Position numbers and translations under genes: made by a program. From the NCBI RefSeq assembly GCF_001421165.1, contig NZ_LMKB01000005.1, positions 1,346,827 through 1,410,826 of the forward strand: DNA of 64,000 nt, written 5' to 3'. Positions 26,628 to 35,114 of this stretch are shown one piece after another. How positions within the stretch are numbered: the first letter of the stretch is position 1; every line of letters begins with the position of its first letter. This stretch comes from Frigoribacterium sp. Leaf8 (lineage in GTDB: Bacteria; Actinomycetota; Actinomycetes; Actinomycetales; Microbacteriaceae). The notes beneath the pieces were generated by a model that was given only the letters and a program-made list of their open reading frames with translations, was not told the DNA's origin and made no database searches.

Positions 26628-27638
26628 GTGATGACGGCACGGGTGACGATCCACGACGTGGCACGAGCTGCCGGGGTGTCGGTCGCGACGGTGTCCAAGG
26701 CGGTCAACGGCCGCTACGGCGTCTCGGCCCAGGCGATCGAGCGCGTGATGGCGGCGGTGGACGAGCTCGGTTACGAGTCGAGCCTGGTGGCCAGCAGCAT
26801 GCGGGCCCGCCGCACCGGGGTGATCGGCGTGCTCGTGGCCGACTTCGAGCCGTTCAGCTCGGAGGTGCTCAAGGGGGTCGGGGCGGCCGTCCGGTCGAGG
26901 GGCGCCGAGTACGACCTGCTGGCCTACAGCGGGGCGCACCGCGGCGAGAACACCGGGTGGGAGCGTCGCTCGCTCAGCCGGTTGAGCGGCACGCTGATCG
27001 ACGGCGCGATCCTCGTCACGCCCTCGGTGCTGACCACCGCCGCGAGCATCCCCGTGGTGGCCGTCGACCCGCACACCGGGCGCACCGACCTGCCGTCGGT
27101 CGAGGGCGACAGCCGGGGCGGGGCGCTGCTCGCCGTCGAGCACCTTCTCGGCCTGGGGCACCGGCGCATCGGCTTCCTGGCCGGGCGTCCCGACCTGCGC
27201 TCGGCGTCGTTGCGCGAGGTGGGCTACGTGCAGGCGCTCCGGGCGGCCGGCATCACCCGCGACCCGGCGCTGACCCGCAACGGCGACTTCGAGTTGACGG
27301 CCTCGCGCCAGGCGGCCCGCTCGCTGCTGACGAGCCCCGACCGGCCGACGGCCGTCTTCGCCGCCAACGACCTCTCGGCCATCGCCCTGCTGCGCACCGC
27401 GCTCGACCTCGGCCTGCGGGTGCCCGACGACCTCAGCATCGTCGGGTTCGACGACATCCCCGAGGCCTCCCGCGAGTCGCCTCCGCTGACCACCGTGCAG
27501 CAGCCGATGCAGCGGCTCGGCAGCGCGGCGGCGGGCATGCTCTTCACGATGCTCGAGGGCGGCGAACCGGCCGCGCCCGAGGTGCAGCTGCCGACGCGGC
27601 TCGTGGTGCGCGGGACGACGGGGCCGCCGCGCGGGTGA
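26628..27638 (+). CDS. LacI-family repressor of the GH3 importer operon
   Basis: 336 residues from GTG 26628 (ATG follows immediately). DNA-binding region VTIHDVARAAGVSVATVSKAVNGRYGVS at about 6-33, then hinge and sensor domain (GVIGVLVADFEPF, HLLGLGHRRIGFLAGRPDLRSASLREVGY, TAVFAANDLSAIALL, LSIVGFDDIPEA). Divergent from the importer operon; the CGAAAACG boxes in between are its likely operators. Confidence 0.9.
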   Translation: MMTARVTIHDVARAAGVSVATVSKAVNGRYGVSAQAIERVMAAVDELGYESSLVASSMRARRTGVIGVLVADFEPFSSEVLKGVGAAVRSRGAEYDLLAYSGAHRGENTGWERRSLSRLSGTLIDGAILVTPSVLTTAASIPVVAVDPHTGRTDLPSVEGDSRGGALLAVEHLLGLGHRRIGFLAGRPDLRSASLREVGYVQALRAAGITRDPALTRNGDFELTASRQAARSLLTSPDRPTAVFAANDLSAIALLRTALDLGLRVPDDLSIVGFDDIPEASRESPPLTTVQQPMQRLGSAAAGMLFTMLEGGEPAAPEVQLPTRLVVRGTTGPPRG

Positions 27639-27660
27639 GCCCGGCGGAACCGGTTGCCTG

Positions 27661-27690
27661 TTTACACTTCCCTACGCCCCGGCGTACCCT
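27661..27690 (+). promoter_or_regulatory. Promoter with inverted repeat for the AbiE-like operon
   Basis: TTTACA (27661-27666) and TACCCT (27685-27690), 18 nt apart, 7 nt before ATG 27698 (leaderless). The inverted repeat TACGCC-CC-GGCGTA (27673-27686) runs from the spacer into the -10, an ideal place for autorepression by the antitoxin's helix-turn-helix. Confidence 0.5.
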
Positions 27691-27697
27691 TGTGTGC

Positions 27698-28339
27698 ATG
27701 CCTGAGCAGAGCGTGGCCGACTACGCCGCCAAGAACGGCCTGTCGGTTCGACGTGTCCAGGCCCAGGCTGCGAGCGGCGCACTGCCCGCACGACGGGTCG
27801 CGGGGCGTTGGCTGATCGATGAGTCGCTCGAACACCGTGCCGTCGCACGGCGCCCTCTCGGTGCGCGCATGCAGAAGGCCCTGTCCGCACGACTCGAGGA
27901 TCTCGACGACGGGTTGACGCCTACGGAGAAGGTGCGCCTCGTGAGGCACCTCGACGACTTGCGGTCAGCCGACGACCCCGCCGACCTGATCTGGGCGTGG
28001 TTCCGACCTCGGCAGCCCCTGCGACTCGACGGACTCGCGAGCGACGTCGCCGACCTCCCCGGCGACGCCCGAATCGTCCCGTCCGGGTTCAGCGACCCGC
28101 GCGCCGGGATCGCGGCCGCCGGAATGCTCGAGGCCCACGTCGGCACCGACGACCTCGACGCCGTACTCGACGACTTCATCCTCGAACCCTCCGACCGGCC
28201 GACCGTCCTGTTGCACGTCGACGACGCCCGCCCCGTCCATCCGGTGCCACTAGCGGTCCTTCTCGTGGATCTCGCACAGAGTCCCGGGCCGCGCGAGCGT
28301 GCCCAGGTGGGCCGTCTCGTGGCCGAGCGCCTGTCATGA
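27698..28339 (+). CDS. Helix-turn-helix protein, AbiEi-like antitoxin candidate
   Basis: 213 residues. The N-terminus (about 4-46, SVADYAAKNGLSVRRVQAQA...GRWLID) is an excisionase/MerR-like helix-turn-helix. The rest (about 75-213) has no clear enzyme motif; its middle (PSGFSDPRAGIAAAGMLEAHV) and end (VLLHVDD...PLAVLLVDLAQSPGPRERAQVGRLV) recall the C-terminal part of AbiEi-type antitoxins. The stop overlaps the start of the nucleotidyltransferase gene (ATGA). Order, coupling and a palindrome in the promoter fit an autoregulated antitoxin; the assignment is inferred and rather remote. Confidence 0.55.
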   Translation: MPEQSVADYAAKNGLSVRRVQAQAASGALPARRVAGRWLIDESLEHRAVARRPLGARMQKALSARLEDLDDGLTPTEKVRLVRHLDDLRSADDPADLIWAWFRPRQPLRLDGLASDVADLPGDARIVPSGFSDPRAGIAAAGMLEAHVGTDDLDAVLDDFILEPSDRPTVLLHVDDARPVHPVPLAVLLVDLAQSPGPRERAQVGRLVAERLS

Positions 28340-29061
28340 CGATCGTCGCCCCCGTCATGACCCCGGCTCAGGCAGCCGCATGGCATTCCCTCTTCGCCGT
28401 CCACCGACGACTGCCGACCGGCTGGTGCCTCGTCGGAGGCCAGATGGTCCATTCGTTGTGCTGGGAGCACGGAATCACCGCATCCCGCCCCACCGAGGAC
28501 GCCGACGCCGCACTCGACGTCCGGGCACACCCCCGGATGCTCTACGACTTCACCCGCAGCCTGGCGGACCTCGGTTACGGGCCGGACGGTGAATCGTGGA
28601 ACGGGCACCACCACCGGTGGGTCAACGGGTCGGCACAGATCGACGTCCTGATCCCTCGCTTCCTCGGCGAGCGTGCCGATTCCCGACGTGGCGCATCAGG
28701 TGGGACGACGATCGCTTCCGCGGGCGCACAAGGGGCGCTGAACCGAGCAGGGCCCGTGCGGATCGAGGTCGCCGGTGTCGTCGGGACGGTTCTCCGGCCG
28801 ACGTTGCAAGGAGCCTTGTTCGCGAAGGCGGCTGCTCTCGTCAACGACGATCCGAATCCCGACCGCCATCTTCTCGACATCGCCTTGCTCGGCACGGCGG
28901 TGGGCAGGACCGTGCGTCTCGCCGAAGGCGCGACCACCGTCGAGAAGCGTCGCCTGCTCTCCGCCCTGGAACGGCTCGATCGCCGCCCGGCTCTGACGGC
29001 CGGGATCGACCGCGGCCCCGGGGTGACCCGCCGACTCCGACTCGCCCTGGACCGGACCTGA
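28336..29061 (+). CDS. Nucleotidyltransferase-fold protein, AbiEii-like toxin candidate
   Basis: 241 residues. CLVGGQMVHSL (31-41) gives the Gly-Gly turn, RPTEDADAAL (51-60) the paired metal-binding Asp55 and Asp57, and AQIDVLIP (100-107) the third carboxylate Asp103, the active-site pattern of minimal nucleotidyltransferases such as AbiEii/MenT toxins. A Lys-containing segment (LFAKAAALVNDDPNPDRHLLDIALL) and a helical C-terminus follow. Translationally coupled to the upstream antitoxin candidate. Such toxins modify tRNA or other targets; the target here is unknown. It could also be a stand-alone nucleotidyltransferase. Confidence 0.6.
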   Translation: MTIVAPVMTPAQAAAWHSLFAVHRRLPTGWCLVGGQMVHSLCWEHGITASRPTEDADAALDVRAHPRMLYDFTRSLADLGYGPDGESWNGHHHRWVNGSAQIDVLIPRFLGERADSRRGASGGTTIASAGAQGALNRAGPVRIEVAGVVGTVLRPTLQGALFAKAAALVNDDPNPDRHLLDIALLGTAVGRTVRLAEGATTVEKRRLLSALERLDRRPALTAGIDRGPGVTRRLRLALDRT

Positions 29062-29077
29062 CGACCCCGCAGACCCC

Positions 29078-29095
29078 GGTGTCGCCCTTGACACC
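29078..29095 (+). terminator. Small hairpin after the nucleotidyltransferase gene
   Basis: GGTGTC-GCCCTT-GACACC begins 16 nt past the stop codon. Stem 6 bp, no U-tract. Confidence 0.35.
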
Positions 29096-29260
29096 AGAGT
29101 CCGTGCCGAGAGTTCGGGCTCCCGACCGTGCCGACGGTTCGGGCCGCCGACGGCGTGCCGCGACAGGGTCGGTCGGACACGGGGCACCCCGGGAGGCACC
29201 CGGGCATGTCTTCGGAGCGGCCCGCCTCCCCCGTTTGGGCGACGTCGCGAGAAAACGGGA

Positions 29261-29300
29261 ACGCAGGAGGCGCGGGTCACGCGACCCGCGCCTCCTGCGT
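29261..29300. terminator. Perfect 18-bp hairpin built from the dispersed motif
   Basis: Two inverted copies of the motif form an 18-bp perfect stem (ACGCAGGAGGCGCGGGTC and its complement) with a 4-nt loop ACGC. The same 40 nt recur at 35121-35160. It lies between the convergent nucleotidyltransferase and MatC genes. A smaller hairpin (CCCGTTT/AAACGGG, 29230-29259) precedes it. Confidence 0.6.
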
Positions 29301-29339
29301 CCCCGGGGCCGTCAGGCCCGGCCGATCAGGCCCGACCGG

Positions 29340-30704
29340 TCAGGCCCAGAGGAACGGCACCACGAACACCAGCAACGTGACGACCGGCCCGATGACCACC
29401 ATCGAGAGGCCCCATCGGGTCAGGTGCCGGTAGAGGCGCGGACGGTCCTCTTCCACGCCCGAGGCGACGATGGTCGCGCCGGTCGTGCCGAACGGGGCGC
29501 AGTCGACGAGCGACGCGGAGATCGCCAGGGCGTAGATGAAGCCGGTCATCTCGAGTCCGCCGCCCGGCACGAGCAAGGGGACGGCGAGCGGGATGAGCGC
29601 ACCCAGGATGCCGATGGTCGACGCGAAGGCCGACACCAGTCCGGCGATCACGCAGATGACGAACGCGGCGAGCAGCGGCGACGAGACCGACCGGGCGACC
29701 TCGCCGAGCTGGTCGATGGCACCGAGCCGCGCCAGCACGCCGACGTACGTGATGATCCCGCCGAGCAGCAGGATGGTGTTCCAGTCGACGCGCGCCAGCG
29801 ACGCCCGGCCCACGTCGGGCTTCACGAAGGCGAGGAAGACGGCGAGCGTCAGCGCGACGGCACCGAGGTTCAGGTCGACGTCGAGCAGCGTGATCGTGAA
29901 GAAGCCGACGATCAGCACGGGGATGCTCACGAGCACGACGACCTGGTAGGCGCCCAGCCGGGTGGCCGTGGCCGGCTCCGTCAGCACGGCCGTGCCGCCC
30001 GCACCGCGCCCCGTACCTGCACCGGCACCGCGCCCGGCACCGCGCGTGCCGCCGGTCCCGCCGCCTGCCGTCGTGGCCCGGGCCGCGCCCGCCGCCCGGG
30101 TCCGGGCGATCAGCTCGCGACCGCCGAACAGGAAGAACGCGACCAGCACGACGAGCGTGTTGACGCCCACCGAGAGGCCGAACATGAGACCCGGGTTGTA
30201 GGGGATGCCCGAGGCCCGCGCCACCGTCATGACCGTGATGCCGTTGATGCTGGTCGGGGCGAGGGCGCCACCGACGATGGCCGAGCTCATGACGATGCCC
30301 ATCATCGTCGAGTGGATCTTGTGCTTGTGCGCCAGGCTCATCGCGATCGGCACGATCGTGAACGCCGCGTGCGACGTGCCGAGGCAGGCGACCAGCGTGC
30401 CGATGACGAACATCGCCCACGGGATCAGCGCCACGCGGTCGCCGATCAACCCGACCGAGCGGTCGACCAGCCAGTCGACCACCCCGGTCTCGCGGGCGAT
30501 GCCGAACAGGTAGGTGATGCCGAGCAGGATCAACAGGGCGTCGACCGGGAATCCGCCGAGGACGCCGTCCAGGCTCTCGCCCACGACGAGCACGCCGACG
30601 AGGAGGGCCGCGACGAGCGCCAGGGCTCCCATGTGCACGTTGCGGATCGCCGAGAGGGCGAAGACCGCCACCAGGACGATCAGCGCGACGAGCTCGACGC
30701 TCAC
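29340..30704 (-). CDS. MatC-type dicarboxylate carrier (SLC13/ion-transporter superfamily)
   Basis: 454 residues, about 12 membrane helices. The N-terminus (VELVALIVLVAVFALS...NVHMGALALVAALLVG) and TYLFGIARETGVVDWLV match the MatC N-terminal family; two symmetrical halves are joined by a Gly/Ala/Arg-rich loop (about 203-240). Conserved loops GTSHAAFTIVPIAM and DCAPFGTTGATIVASG are probably the substrate-binding hairpins. GTG 30704 overlaps a tiny upstream ORF. Placed with sugar-acid kinase and aldolase genes, it probably imports a four-carbon sugar acid. Confidence 0.8.
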   Translation of the reverse strand: MSVELVALIVLVAVFALSAIRNVHMGALALVAALLVGVLVVGESLDGVLGGFPVDALLILLGITYLFGIARETGVVDWLVDRSVGLIGDRVALIPWAMFVIGTLVACLGTSHAAFTIVPIAMSLAHKHKIHSTMMGIVMSSAIVGGALAPTSINGITVMTVARASGIPYNPGLMFGLSVGVNTLVVLVAFFLFGGRELIARTRAAGAARATTAGGGTGGTRGAGRGAGAGTGRGAGGTAVLTEPATATRLGAYQVVVLVSIPVLIVGFFTITLLDVDLNLGAVALTLAVFLAFVKPDVGRASLARVDWNTILLLGGIITYVGVLARLGAIDQLGEVARSVSSPLLAAFVICVIAGLVSAFASTIGILGALIPLAVPLLVPGGGLEMTGFIYALAISASLVDCAPFGTTGATIVASGVEEDRPRLYRHLTRWGLSMVVIGPVVTLLVFVVPFLWA

Positions 30705-30751
30705 GAGGTCGCCGCCGGGGTGGGTTCGGTCGGGTCGGGGGTGTAGGGCAT
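30701..30751 (-). CDS. Possible 16-residue leader peptide
   Basis: MPYTPDPTEPTPAATS, from ATG 30751 with AGGAG 10 nt upstream; the stop overlaps the MatC GTG start (GTGA). It could be a small carrier-associated peptide or simply couple translation of MatC, which lacks a good ribosome-binding site. Weak evidence. Confidence 0.3.
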   Translation of the reverse strand: MPYTPDPTEPTPAATS

Positions 30752-30821
30752 CGTCGTCGATCTCCTGGTTCGGGGTGTCGCGGGTCGGGAGGGGGAAGGG
30801 GAAAGGTCGAGGAGGCGCGGG

Positions 30822-32183
30822 TCAGCGACCCAGCGCGAGCCCGGCCCGGTAGGCCGCCAGCGCCGCCTCGGGCACGTCGGCGAGGTCGTCCAGTCGCACG
30901 AGGTCGCCGGGGGCCACGTCGGCCACGAGCCGCGCGCCGCCGAGCAGGTAGTAGGGCGCGATGCCGTCGTCGTCGGGGTCGACGATGACGGGGGCGACAC
31001 CGGCGATCTCGTGGTGGTGGCCCTCGACGCGGAAGGCGGTGCCGGCCGACAGGGCCTCGCCGGCACGGGCCGCGAGGACCGTGTGCTGCCGGGGCTCGGG
31101 CAGGCGTGACGTCCCGTCGACGGCGGCGACGATGCTCAGCGGGGTCTCGACGCCCATGAAGTGGTACGGCCAGTAGATGCAGGCGTGACGGCCGTCGCGG
31201 CTGACGACGTGCCCCTTGCCGCGCAGCGTCTCCCAGGTGACGGGGTCGCCGGTGCGCACGATCACGAACACGCCGCCGGCGAAGCTGGCCTCACCCGGCA
31301 GGCGGAGCATCGAGAAGACGTCGACGACGCCGGTGCGGCCGAGCAGACCGCCGTCCTCGCGTGCCGTGTAGAGGTCGGCGAGCTCGTCCGGGCGGGCGAC
31401 GGGGTAGTGCAGGGCCTCCACGTCGGCGCGGGCGCCGGTGTAGAGCGAGACGACGTTCATCTCGCAGGAGTCGGCGGCCGCCGCCCGCTTGAGGCCGGCG
31501 ACCGCCGCGGCACGCGCCTCGACCGTCGCCAGGGGGTCGTCGCCCAGGTCGAGCAGCGATGCCAGGGAGGGGGCGTGCACGGTCGTGCCGGCCTGGTCGA
31601 CGACGCCCGTGGCCGGGTCGAACGCGAGGTCGTACTCGCCCGACTTGCCGAGGGCCACGACGTCGAAGCCGCACTCGAGCACCCACGCCACGAGACGCAA
31701 CAGGTTCGCGGGCTGGTCGCCGTCGCCGGGCAGGTACCGCAGACCGGCCGCACGGGCCTTGGCGCTCAGCGCCACGCCGGCGACGGACTCGACCTCCTTG
31801 CTGACCATGACGACGTGCACCCCGCGGTCGAGCGCGGTGTCCGCGTAGCCGTGCCCGGCCTCGATGCGACCGGTGGCCTCGACGAGGACGTCGACACCGT
31901 CCCAGTCGACGGCCGAGGCATCGGCGATCACGGCGATCGAGCCGGCCGAGACCGCCTCGGCGGTCGCCGCCGCCGTCGACGGCGTCGCGACGGACGAGGT
32001 GGGTACCCCGAGCTCGTGGAGCATGGCCGTCACCCCGTCGACGTCGGGGTCGACGAGCTGCGTGGCCGTCAGGTCGGGCAGGCGGCGCAGCTGGTCGAGC
32101 AGCGTGCGGCCGTAGCCACCGTTCGCGCCGGTGAGGAGGACGCGGACCGGAGTCGCGCGAGACGTCGTCGAGTGGAGGATCAC
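30822..32183 (-). CDS. DRL/homoserine-dehydrogenase-like NAD(P) oxidoreductase with SAF domain
   Basis: 453 residues from GTG 32183. Rossmann motif VRVLLTGANGGYGRTLL (13-29), DVLVEATGRIEAG and VVMVSKEVESVAG resemble homoserine dehydrogenase; LRYLPGDGDQPANLLRLVAWVLECGFDVVALGKSGEYD and the C-terminal SAF-like part (HTVLAARAGEALSAGTAFRVEGHHHEIAGVAPV...LLGGARLVADVAPGDLVRLDD) mark the family that includes Brucella DRL (DXP reductoisomerase-like). Here it is the first gene of an operon with the MatC carrier, facing OtnK/OtnC, so an oxidoreductase or isomerase step on a sugar acid is more likely than isoprenoid synthesis (inference). Confidence 0.75.
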   Translation of the reverse strand: MILHSTTSRATPVRVLLTGANGGYGRTLLDQLRRLPDLTATQLVDPDVDGVTAMLHELGVPTSSVATPSTAAATAEAVSAGSIAVIADASAVDWDGVDVLVEATGRIEAGHGYADTALDRGVHVVMVSKEVESVAGVALSAKARAAGLRYLPGDGDQPANLLRLVAWVLECGFDVVALGKSGEYDLAFDPATGVVDQAGTTVHAPSLASLLDLGDDPLATVEARAAAVAGLKRAAAADSCEMNVVSLYTGARADVEALHYPVARPDELADLYTAREDGGLLGRTGVVDVFSMLRLPGEASFAGGVFVIVRTGDPVTWETLRGKGHVVSRDGRHACIYWPYHFMGVETPLSIVAAVDGTSRLPEPRQHTVLAARAGEALSAGTAFRVEGHHHEIAGVAPVIVDPDDDGIAPYYLLGGARLVADVAPGDLVRLDDLADVPEAALAAYRAGLALGR

Positions 32184-32234
32184 CGTTGTTCCCGTTCGTT
32201 CAAGAGGCCAGGAGCGGCCCGGGCGAGCATGGCA

Positions 32235-32262
32235 ACTGTAGCGAGACTTATCAAATTGTCAA
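32235..32262 (-). promoter_or_regulatory. Promoter of the DRL-MatC operon
   Basis: On the minus strand TTGACA (32262-32257) and TACAGT (32240-32235), 16 nt apart. The region 32248-32290 is unusually A/T-rich (ATCAAATTGTCAAAC, ACCAAATAGTCACATAGACT) and probably also holds the OtnK promoter and the DeoR operator. Confidence 0.5.
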
Positions 32263-32350
32263 ACATCGCACCAAATAGTCACATAGACTGTCCTCGCCCA
32301 CCCGCCCAGACCGAGGCGTCGTGAGCCCGCCCGCCACCGAGAGGTCCCGC

Positions 32351-33613
32351 ATGTTGATAGGTGCCGTCGCCGACGACTTCACCGGAGCCACCGATCTCGC
32401 CTCGGGCTTCCGCCGCCGCGGCCTCGAGACGGTCGTCGTCGTCGACCCCGCCGTCGTCGAGCCGGCGACGTACGCCGGCGTCGACGCGGTGGTGGTGGCC
32501 CTGAAGACCCGCACGGCCCGGGTCGACGAGGCCGTCGCGCGGTCCACCGCCGCCCTGTCCTGGCTGGTCGAGGCGGGTGCCGAGCGGTTCGCCCTGAAGT
32601 ACTGCTCGACCTTCGACTCGACCGACGAGGGCAACATCGGGCCCGTCCTCGACGCCTTCCGCGACCGGCTCGGGGTCGAGCGCGTGATCGTCGTCCCCGC
32701 GTTCCCCGCCAACGGCCGGACCGTCCGAGAGGGTCGCCTGTTCGTCGGCGACGACCTGCTCGAGGACTCGCCGATGCGTCACCACCCGTTGACGCCCATG
32801 ACGCGCTCGAGGCTGCGCGACCTGCTCGCGCCGCAGACCCGGGCCACCGTCACCGAGGTCCCCCTGCGGGACGTCCGCGCCGGGGCCGACGCCCTCCGTT
32901 CGACCCTCGACGACGCGCCGGCCGGCTACCTCGTCGTCGACGCGGTGGACGACGACGACCTCGTGACCATCGGCCGCGCGACGGCACACCACCGCCTCCT
33001 CAGCGGCGGTGCGGGCCTCGCCCTCGGCGTCGGTGCCGACCACGCACCCGCCCCCGCCCTGCCCGCCGAGTTCTCGCACGTGACGGGGCGTCGCCTCGTG
33101 GTCTGCGGTTCGGCGTCCACCGCCACCCGTGGCCAGATCGCCCACGCGGCGGCCACGCACCCCACGCGCAAGGTCGACCTCGAGGCCGCCACGACCGACC
33201 CCGCTGCCGAGATCGCCGAGTTGACCGCGTGGGTGCGCGGCCTCGACGCCGACGCGGTCCCCGTCGTCTACTCGGTCGGCGACCCGTCCGACGTCGTGGC
33301 GGCCACCGACCGCGCCACGTCCGACGCCACCCCCGACGCGGCGGCCCTGGTCGAGGCGGTCCTGTCGACCCTGGTGCACGACCTCGTCGCCGACGGCACC
33401 GTGGGGCGGGTCGTCGTCGCCGGTGGCGAGACCAGCGGCGCCGTCGTCACGGCGCTCGGGGCACCCGCCCTGGTCATCGGACCACCGCTCGGCCCCGGCG
33501 TCTGCTGGAGCGCCGCGACGACGAGCGGCGGCCGACCGGTCGCCCTCGTCCTGAAGAGCGGCAACTTCGGTGCCGCCGACCTGTTCTCGACCGCCTGGGA
33601 GGCCCTCTCGTGA
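32351..33613 (+). CDS. otnK: Four-carbon acid sugar kinase (OtnK-type, DUF1537)
   Basis: 420 residues from ATG 32351 (GAGAGG upstream; GTG 32321 is less likely). The N-terminal DUF1537 domain starts LIGAVADDFTGATDLASGF and has YCSTFDSTDEGNIGPV and FPANGRTVREG; the C-terminal nucleotide-binding domain has VVAGGETSGAVVTAL and GPPLGPGVCWSA...LKSGNFGAADLF. The family phosphorylates 3-oxo-tetronate (or related acids) at the 4-position. The stop overlaps OtnC (GTGA). Placement next to the OtnC-type enzyme supports OtnK over other DUF1537 kinases. Confidence 0.85.
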   Translation: MLIGAVADDFTGATDLASGFRRRGLETVVVVDPAVVEPATYAGVDAVVVALKTRTARVDEAVARSTAALSWLVEAGAERFALKYCSTFDSTDEGNIGPVLDAFRDRLGVERVIVVPAFPANGRTVREGRLFVGDDLLEDSPMRHHPLTPMTRSRLRDLLAPQTRATVTEVPLRDVRAGADALRSTLDDAPAGYLVVDAVDDDDLVTIGRATAHHRLLSGGAGLALGVGADHAPAPALPAEFSHVTGRRLVVCGSASTATRGQIAHAAATHPTRKVDLEAATTDPAAEIAELTAWVRGLDADAVPVVYSVGDPSDVVAATDRATSDATPDAAALVEAVLSTLVHDLVADGTVGRVVVAGGETSGAVVTALGAPALVIGPPLGPGVCWSAATTSGGRPVALVLKSGNFGAADLFSTAWEALS

Positions 33614-34287
33614 CCGCCACGACCACGAAGTCCGCGAAGACCGCGGCCGAACGACTCGTCGACGCCGGCCGCGCCCTCGTCGCCGCCGGTCTGAGCCCCG
33701 GCAGCTCGGGCAACGTCAGCGTCCGCGACGGTGAGCAGCTGCTGATGACCGGCACGGGCACCATGCTCGGGTCGCTCACGGTCGACGACCTCTCGGTGCT
33801 CGCCCTCGACGGCACGGTGCTCGCCGGCCCCAAGCCGTCGAAGGAGGTCGCCCTGCACCTGGCGCTCTACCTCAAGAACCCCGGGCACCGGGCCGTCGTG
33901 CACGTCCACTCCCCGTCCGCGGTCGCCCTGTCCTGCCTCGAGCCCTGGTCCGAGCACTGCGCCGTGCCCCCGCTGACGCCGTACTCGCTCATGCGGGTCG
34001 GCCAGGTCCCGCTGCTGCCCTTCGTCGCCCCCGGCGACCCGGCCATGGGGTCGTTGGTCACCGACAGTCCGCTGCCGTTCCGCGCCGCACTGCTGTCGAA
34101 CCACGGCAGCGTCGTGAGCGGCGAGGACGTCGACCGGGCCGTCCTCGGTGCCGTCGAGGTCGAGGAGGCCTGCCGGATCGCCCTGCTGACCCAGGGCGCC
34201 GACCGCCGCCTCATCCCTGCCGACCAGGTGGCCGCCATCACCGCGGCGTCGGGCATGCCGTGGACGGGTCCCACCGCACTAGGCTGA
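33610..34287 (+). CDS. otnC: Class II aldolase/adducin enzyme, OtnC-type decarboxylase
   Basis: 225 residues from GTG 33610 (GGGAGG 7 nt upstream). Class II aldolase features: LVAAGLSPGSSGNVSVRDGEQLLMTGTG, KPSKEVALHLALY (catalytic Glu), VVHVHSPSAVALSCL (two metal-binding His) and LLSNHGSVVSGEDV (third His). OtnC decarboxylates 3-oxo-tetronate 4-phosphate to dihydroxyacetone phosphate. Coupled to OtnK by a 4-nt overlap; the DeoR gene follows after 20 nt. Confidence 0.85.
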   Translation: MTATTTKSAKTAAERLVDAGRALVAAGLSPGSSGNVSVRDGEQLLMTGTGTMLGSLTVDDLSVLALDGTVLAGPKPSKEVALHLALYLKNPGHRAVVHVHSPSAVALSCLEPWSEHCAVPPLTPYSLMRVGQVPLLPFVAPGDPAMGSLVTDSPLPFRAALLSNHGSVVSGEDVDRAVLGAVEVEEACRIALLTQGADRRLIPADQVAAITAASGMPWTGPTALG

Positions 34288-34307
34288 CCGACGCGAGAAA
34301 GGCCGAC

Positions 34308-35105
34308 GTGTCCCCCACAGCCCCCCTCATCCCCGAGCAGCGGCGCGAGAGCATCGTCGAGCACCTGCAGCGCGAGCGCGTCCTGAGCTACCGGCAGCTG
34401 ACCGACCTCCTCGGCGTCAGCCAGATGACGGTCCGACGCGACGTCGCGACCCTAGAGGACGAGGGTCGCGTCACGGCCACGCCCGGCGGGGCCAAGCTCA
34501 CCCCGCGACTGCTGGTCGAGGCGAGCCGGGACGTCAAGCAGGACGTCGACGTCGCCCAGAAACGGTCCATCGCCCGCGAGGCCGCGGCGCTCGTGCGCGA
34601 CCACATGACCGTCTACCTCGACGCCGGCACGACCGTGCAGGCGATGCGCGAGCACCTCGACGACCTCACCGGCCTGACGGTCGTCACGAACGACCTCGCG
34701 ACCGTCCGGTCGTTCTTCGACCACCCCGACGTCGACCTCATCGTCGTCGGGGGCCGGGTCGACAGTGCGAACCAGTCGACGCTGGGGCGGCTGACCCGGT
34801 TGACGCTCACCGAGCTGTCGCTCGACCTCGCCTTCATCTCGTCGAGTTCGTGGGACCTCACGCACGGCGTCACCACGCCGGTCGAGGCCAAGGTCGAGGT
34901 CAAGCGGGCCGCGCTCGAGGTGGCCGAACGCTCGGTGCTCGTCGCGGACAGTTCGAAGTACGGGCGCTTCGGCAAGTACCGTGCCCTCCGCCTGGCCGAA
35001 CTCGACACGATCGTGACCGACGACCGCCTGGGCGACGAGGCCACGGCGGCCCTGGTCGACGCCGGTCTCGACCTCGTGGTCGCCGCCCCGGGCGAGCCCG
35101 CCTGA
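34308..35105 (+). CDS. DeoR-family regulator of the sugar-acid locus
   Basis: 265 residues from GTG 34308 (GAAAGG 6 nt upstream). Winged helix at about 11-65: RRESIVEHLQRERVLSYRQLTDLLGVSQMTVRRDVATLEDEGRV; sensor domain with VYLDAGTTVQAM, LTVVTNDLATV, DLIVVGGRVDS and VLVADSSKYGRFGKYRALRLAELDTIVTDD, the phosphosugar-binding DeoR pattern. Last gene of otnK-otnC-deoR; probably controls the divergent promoters at about 32235-32290. Confidence 0.9.
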   Translation: MSPTAPLIPEQRRESIVEHLQRERVLSYRQLTDLLGVSQMTVRRDVATLEDEGRVTATPGGAKLTPRLLVEASRDVKQDVDVAQKRSIAREAAALVRDHMTVYLDAGTTVQAMREHLDDLTGLTVVTNDLATVRSFFDHPDVDLIVVGGRVDSANQSTLGRLTRLTLTELSLDLAFISSSSWDLTHGVTTPVEAKVEVKRAALEVAERSVLVADSSKYGRFGKYRALRLAELDTIVTDDRLGDEATAALVDAGLDLVVAAPGEPA

Positions 35106-35114
35106 CGCGAGTTC

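Noticed and set aside
27646-27656. AACCGGTT before the AbiE-like operon as a second site for the first LacI protein.
   Set aside because: The flanks do not continue the GAAACCGGTTTC pattern of the operator at 18438-18453.
32321-32350. GTG 32321 as start of OtnK.
   Set aside because: The extension SPPATERSR is not family-like and ATG 32351 has a better ribosome-binding site.
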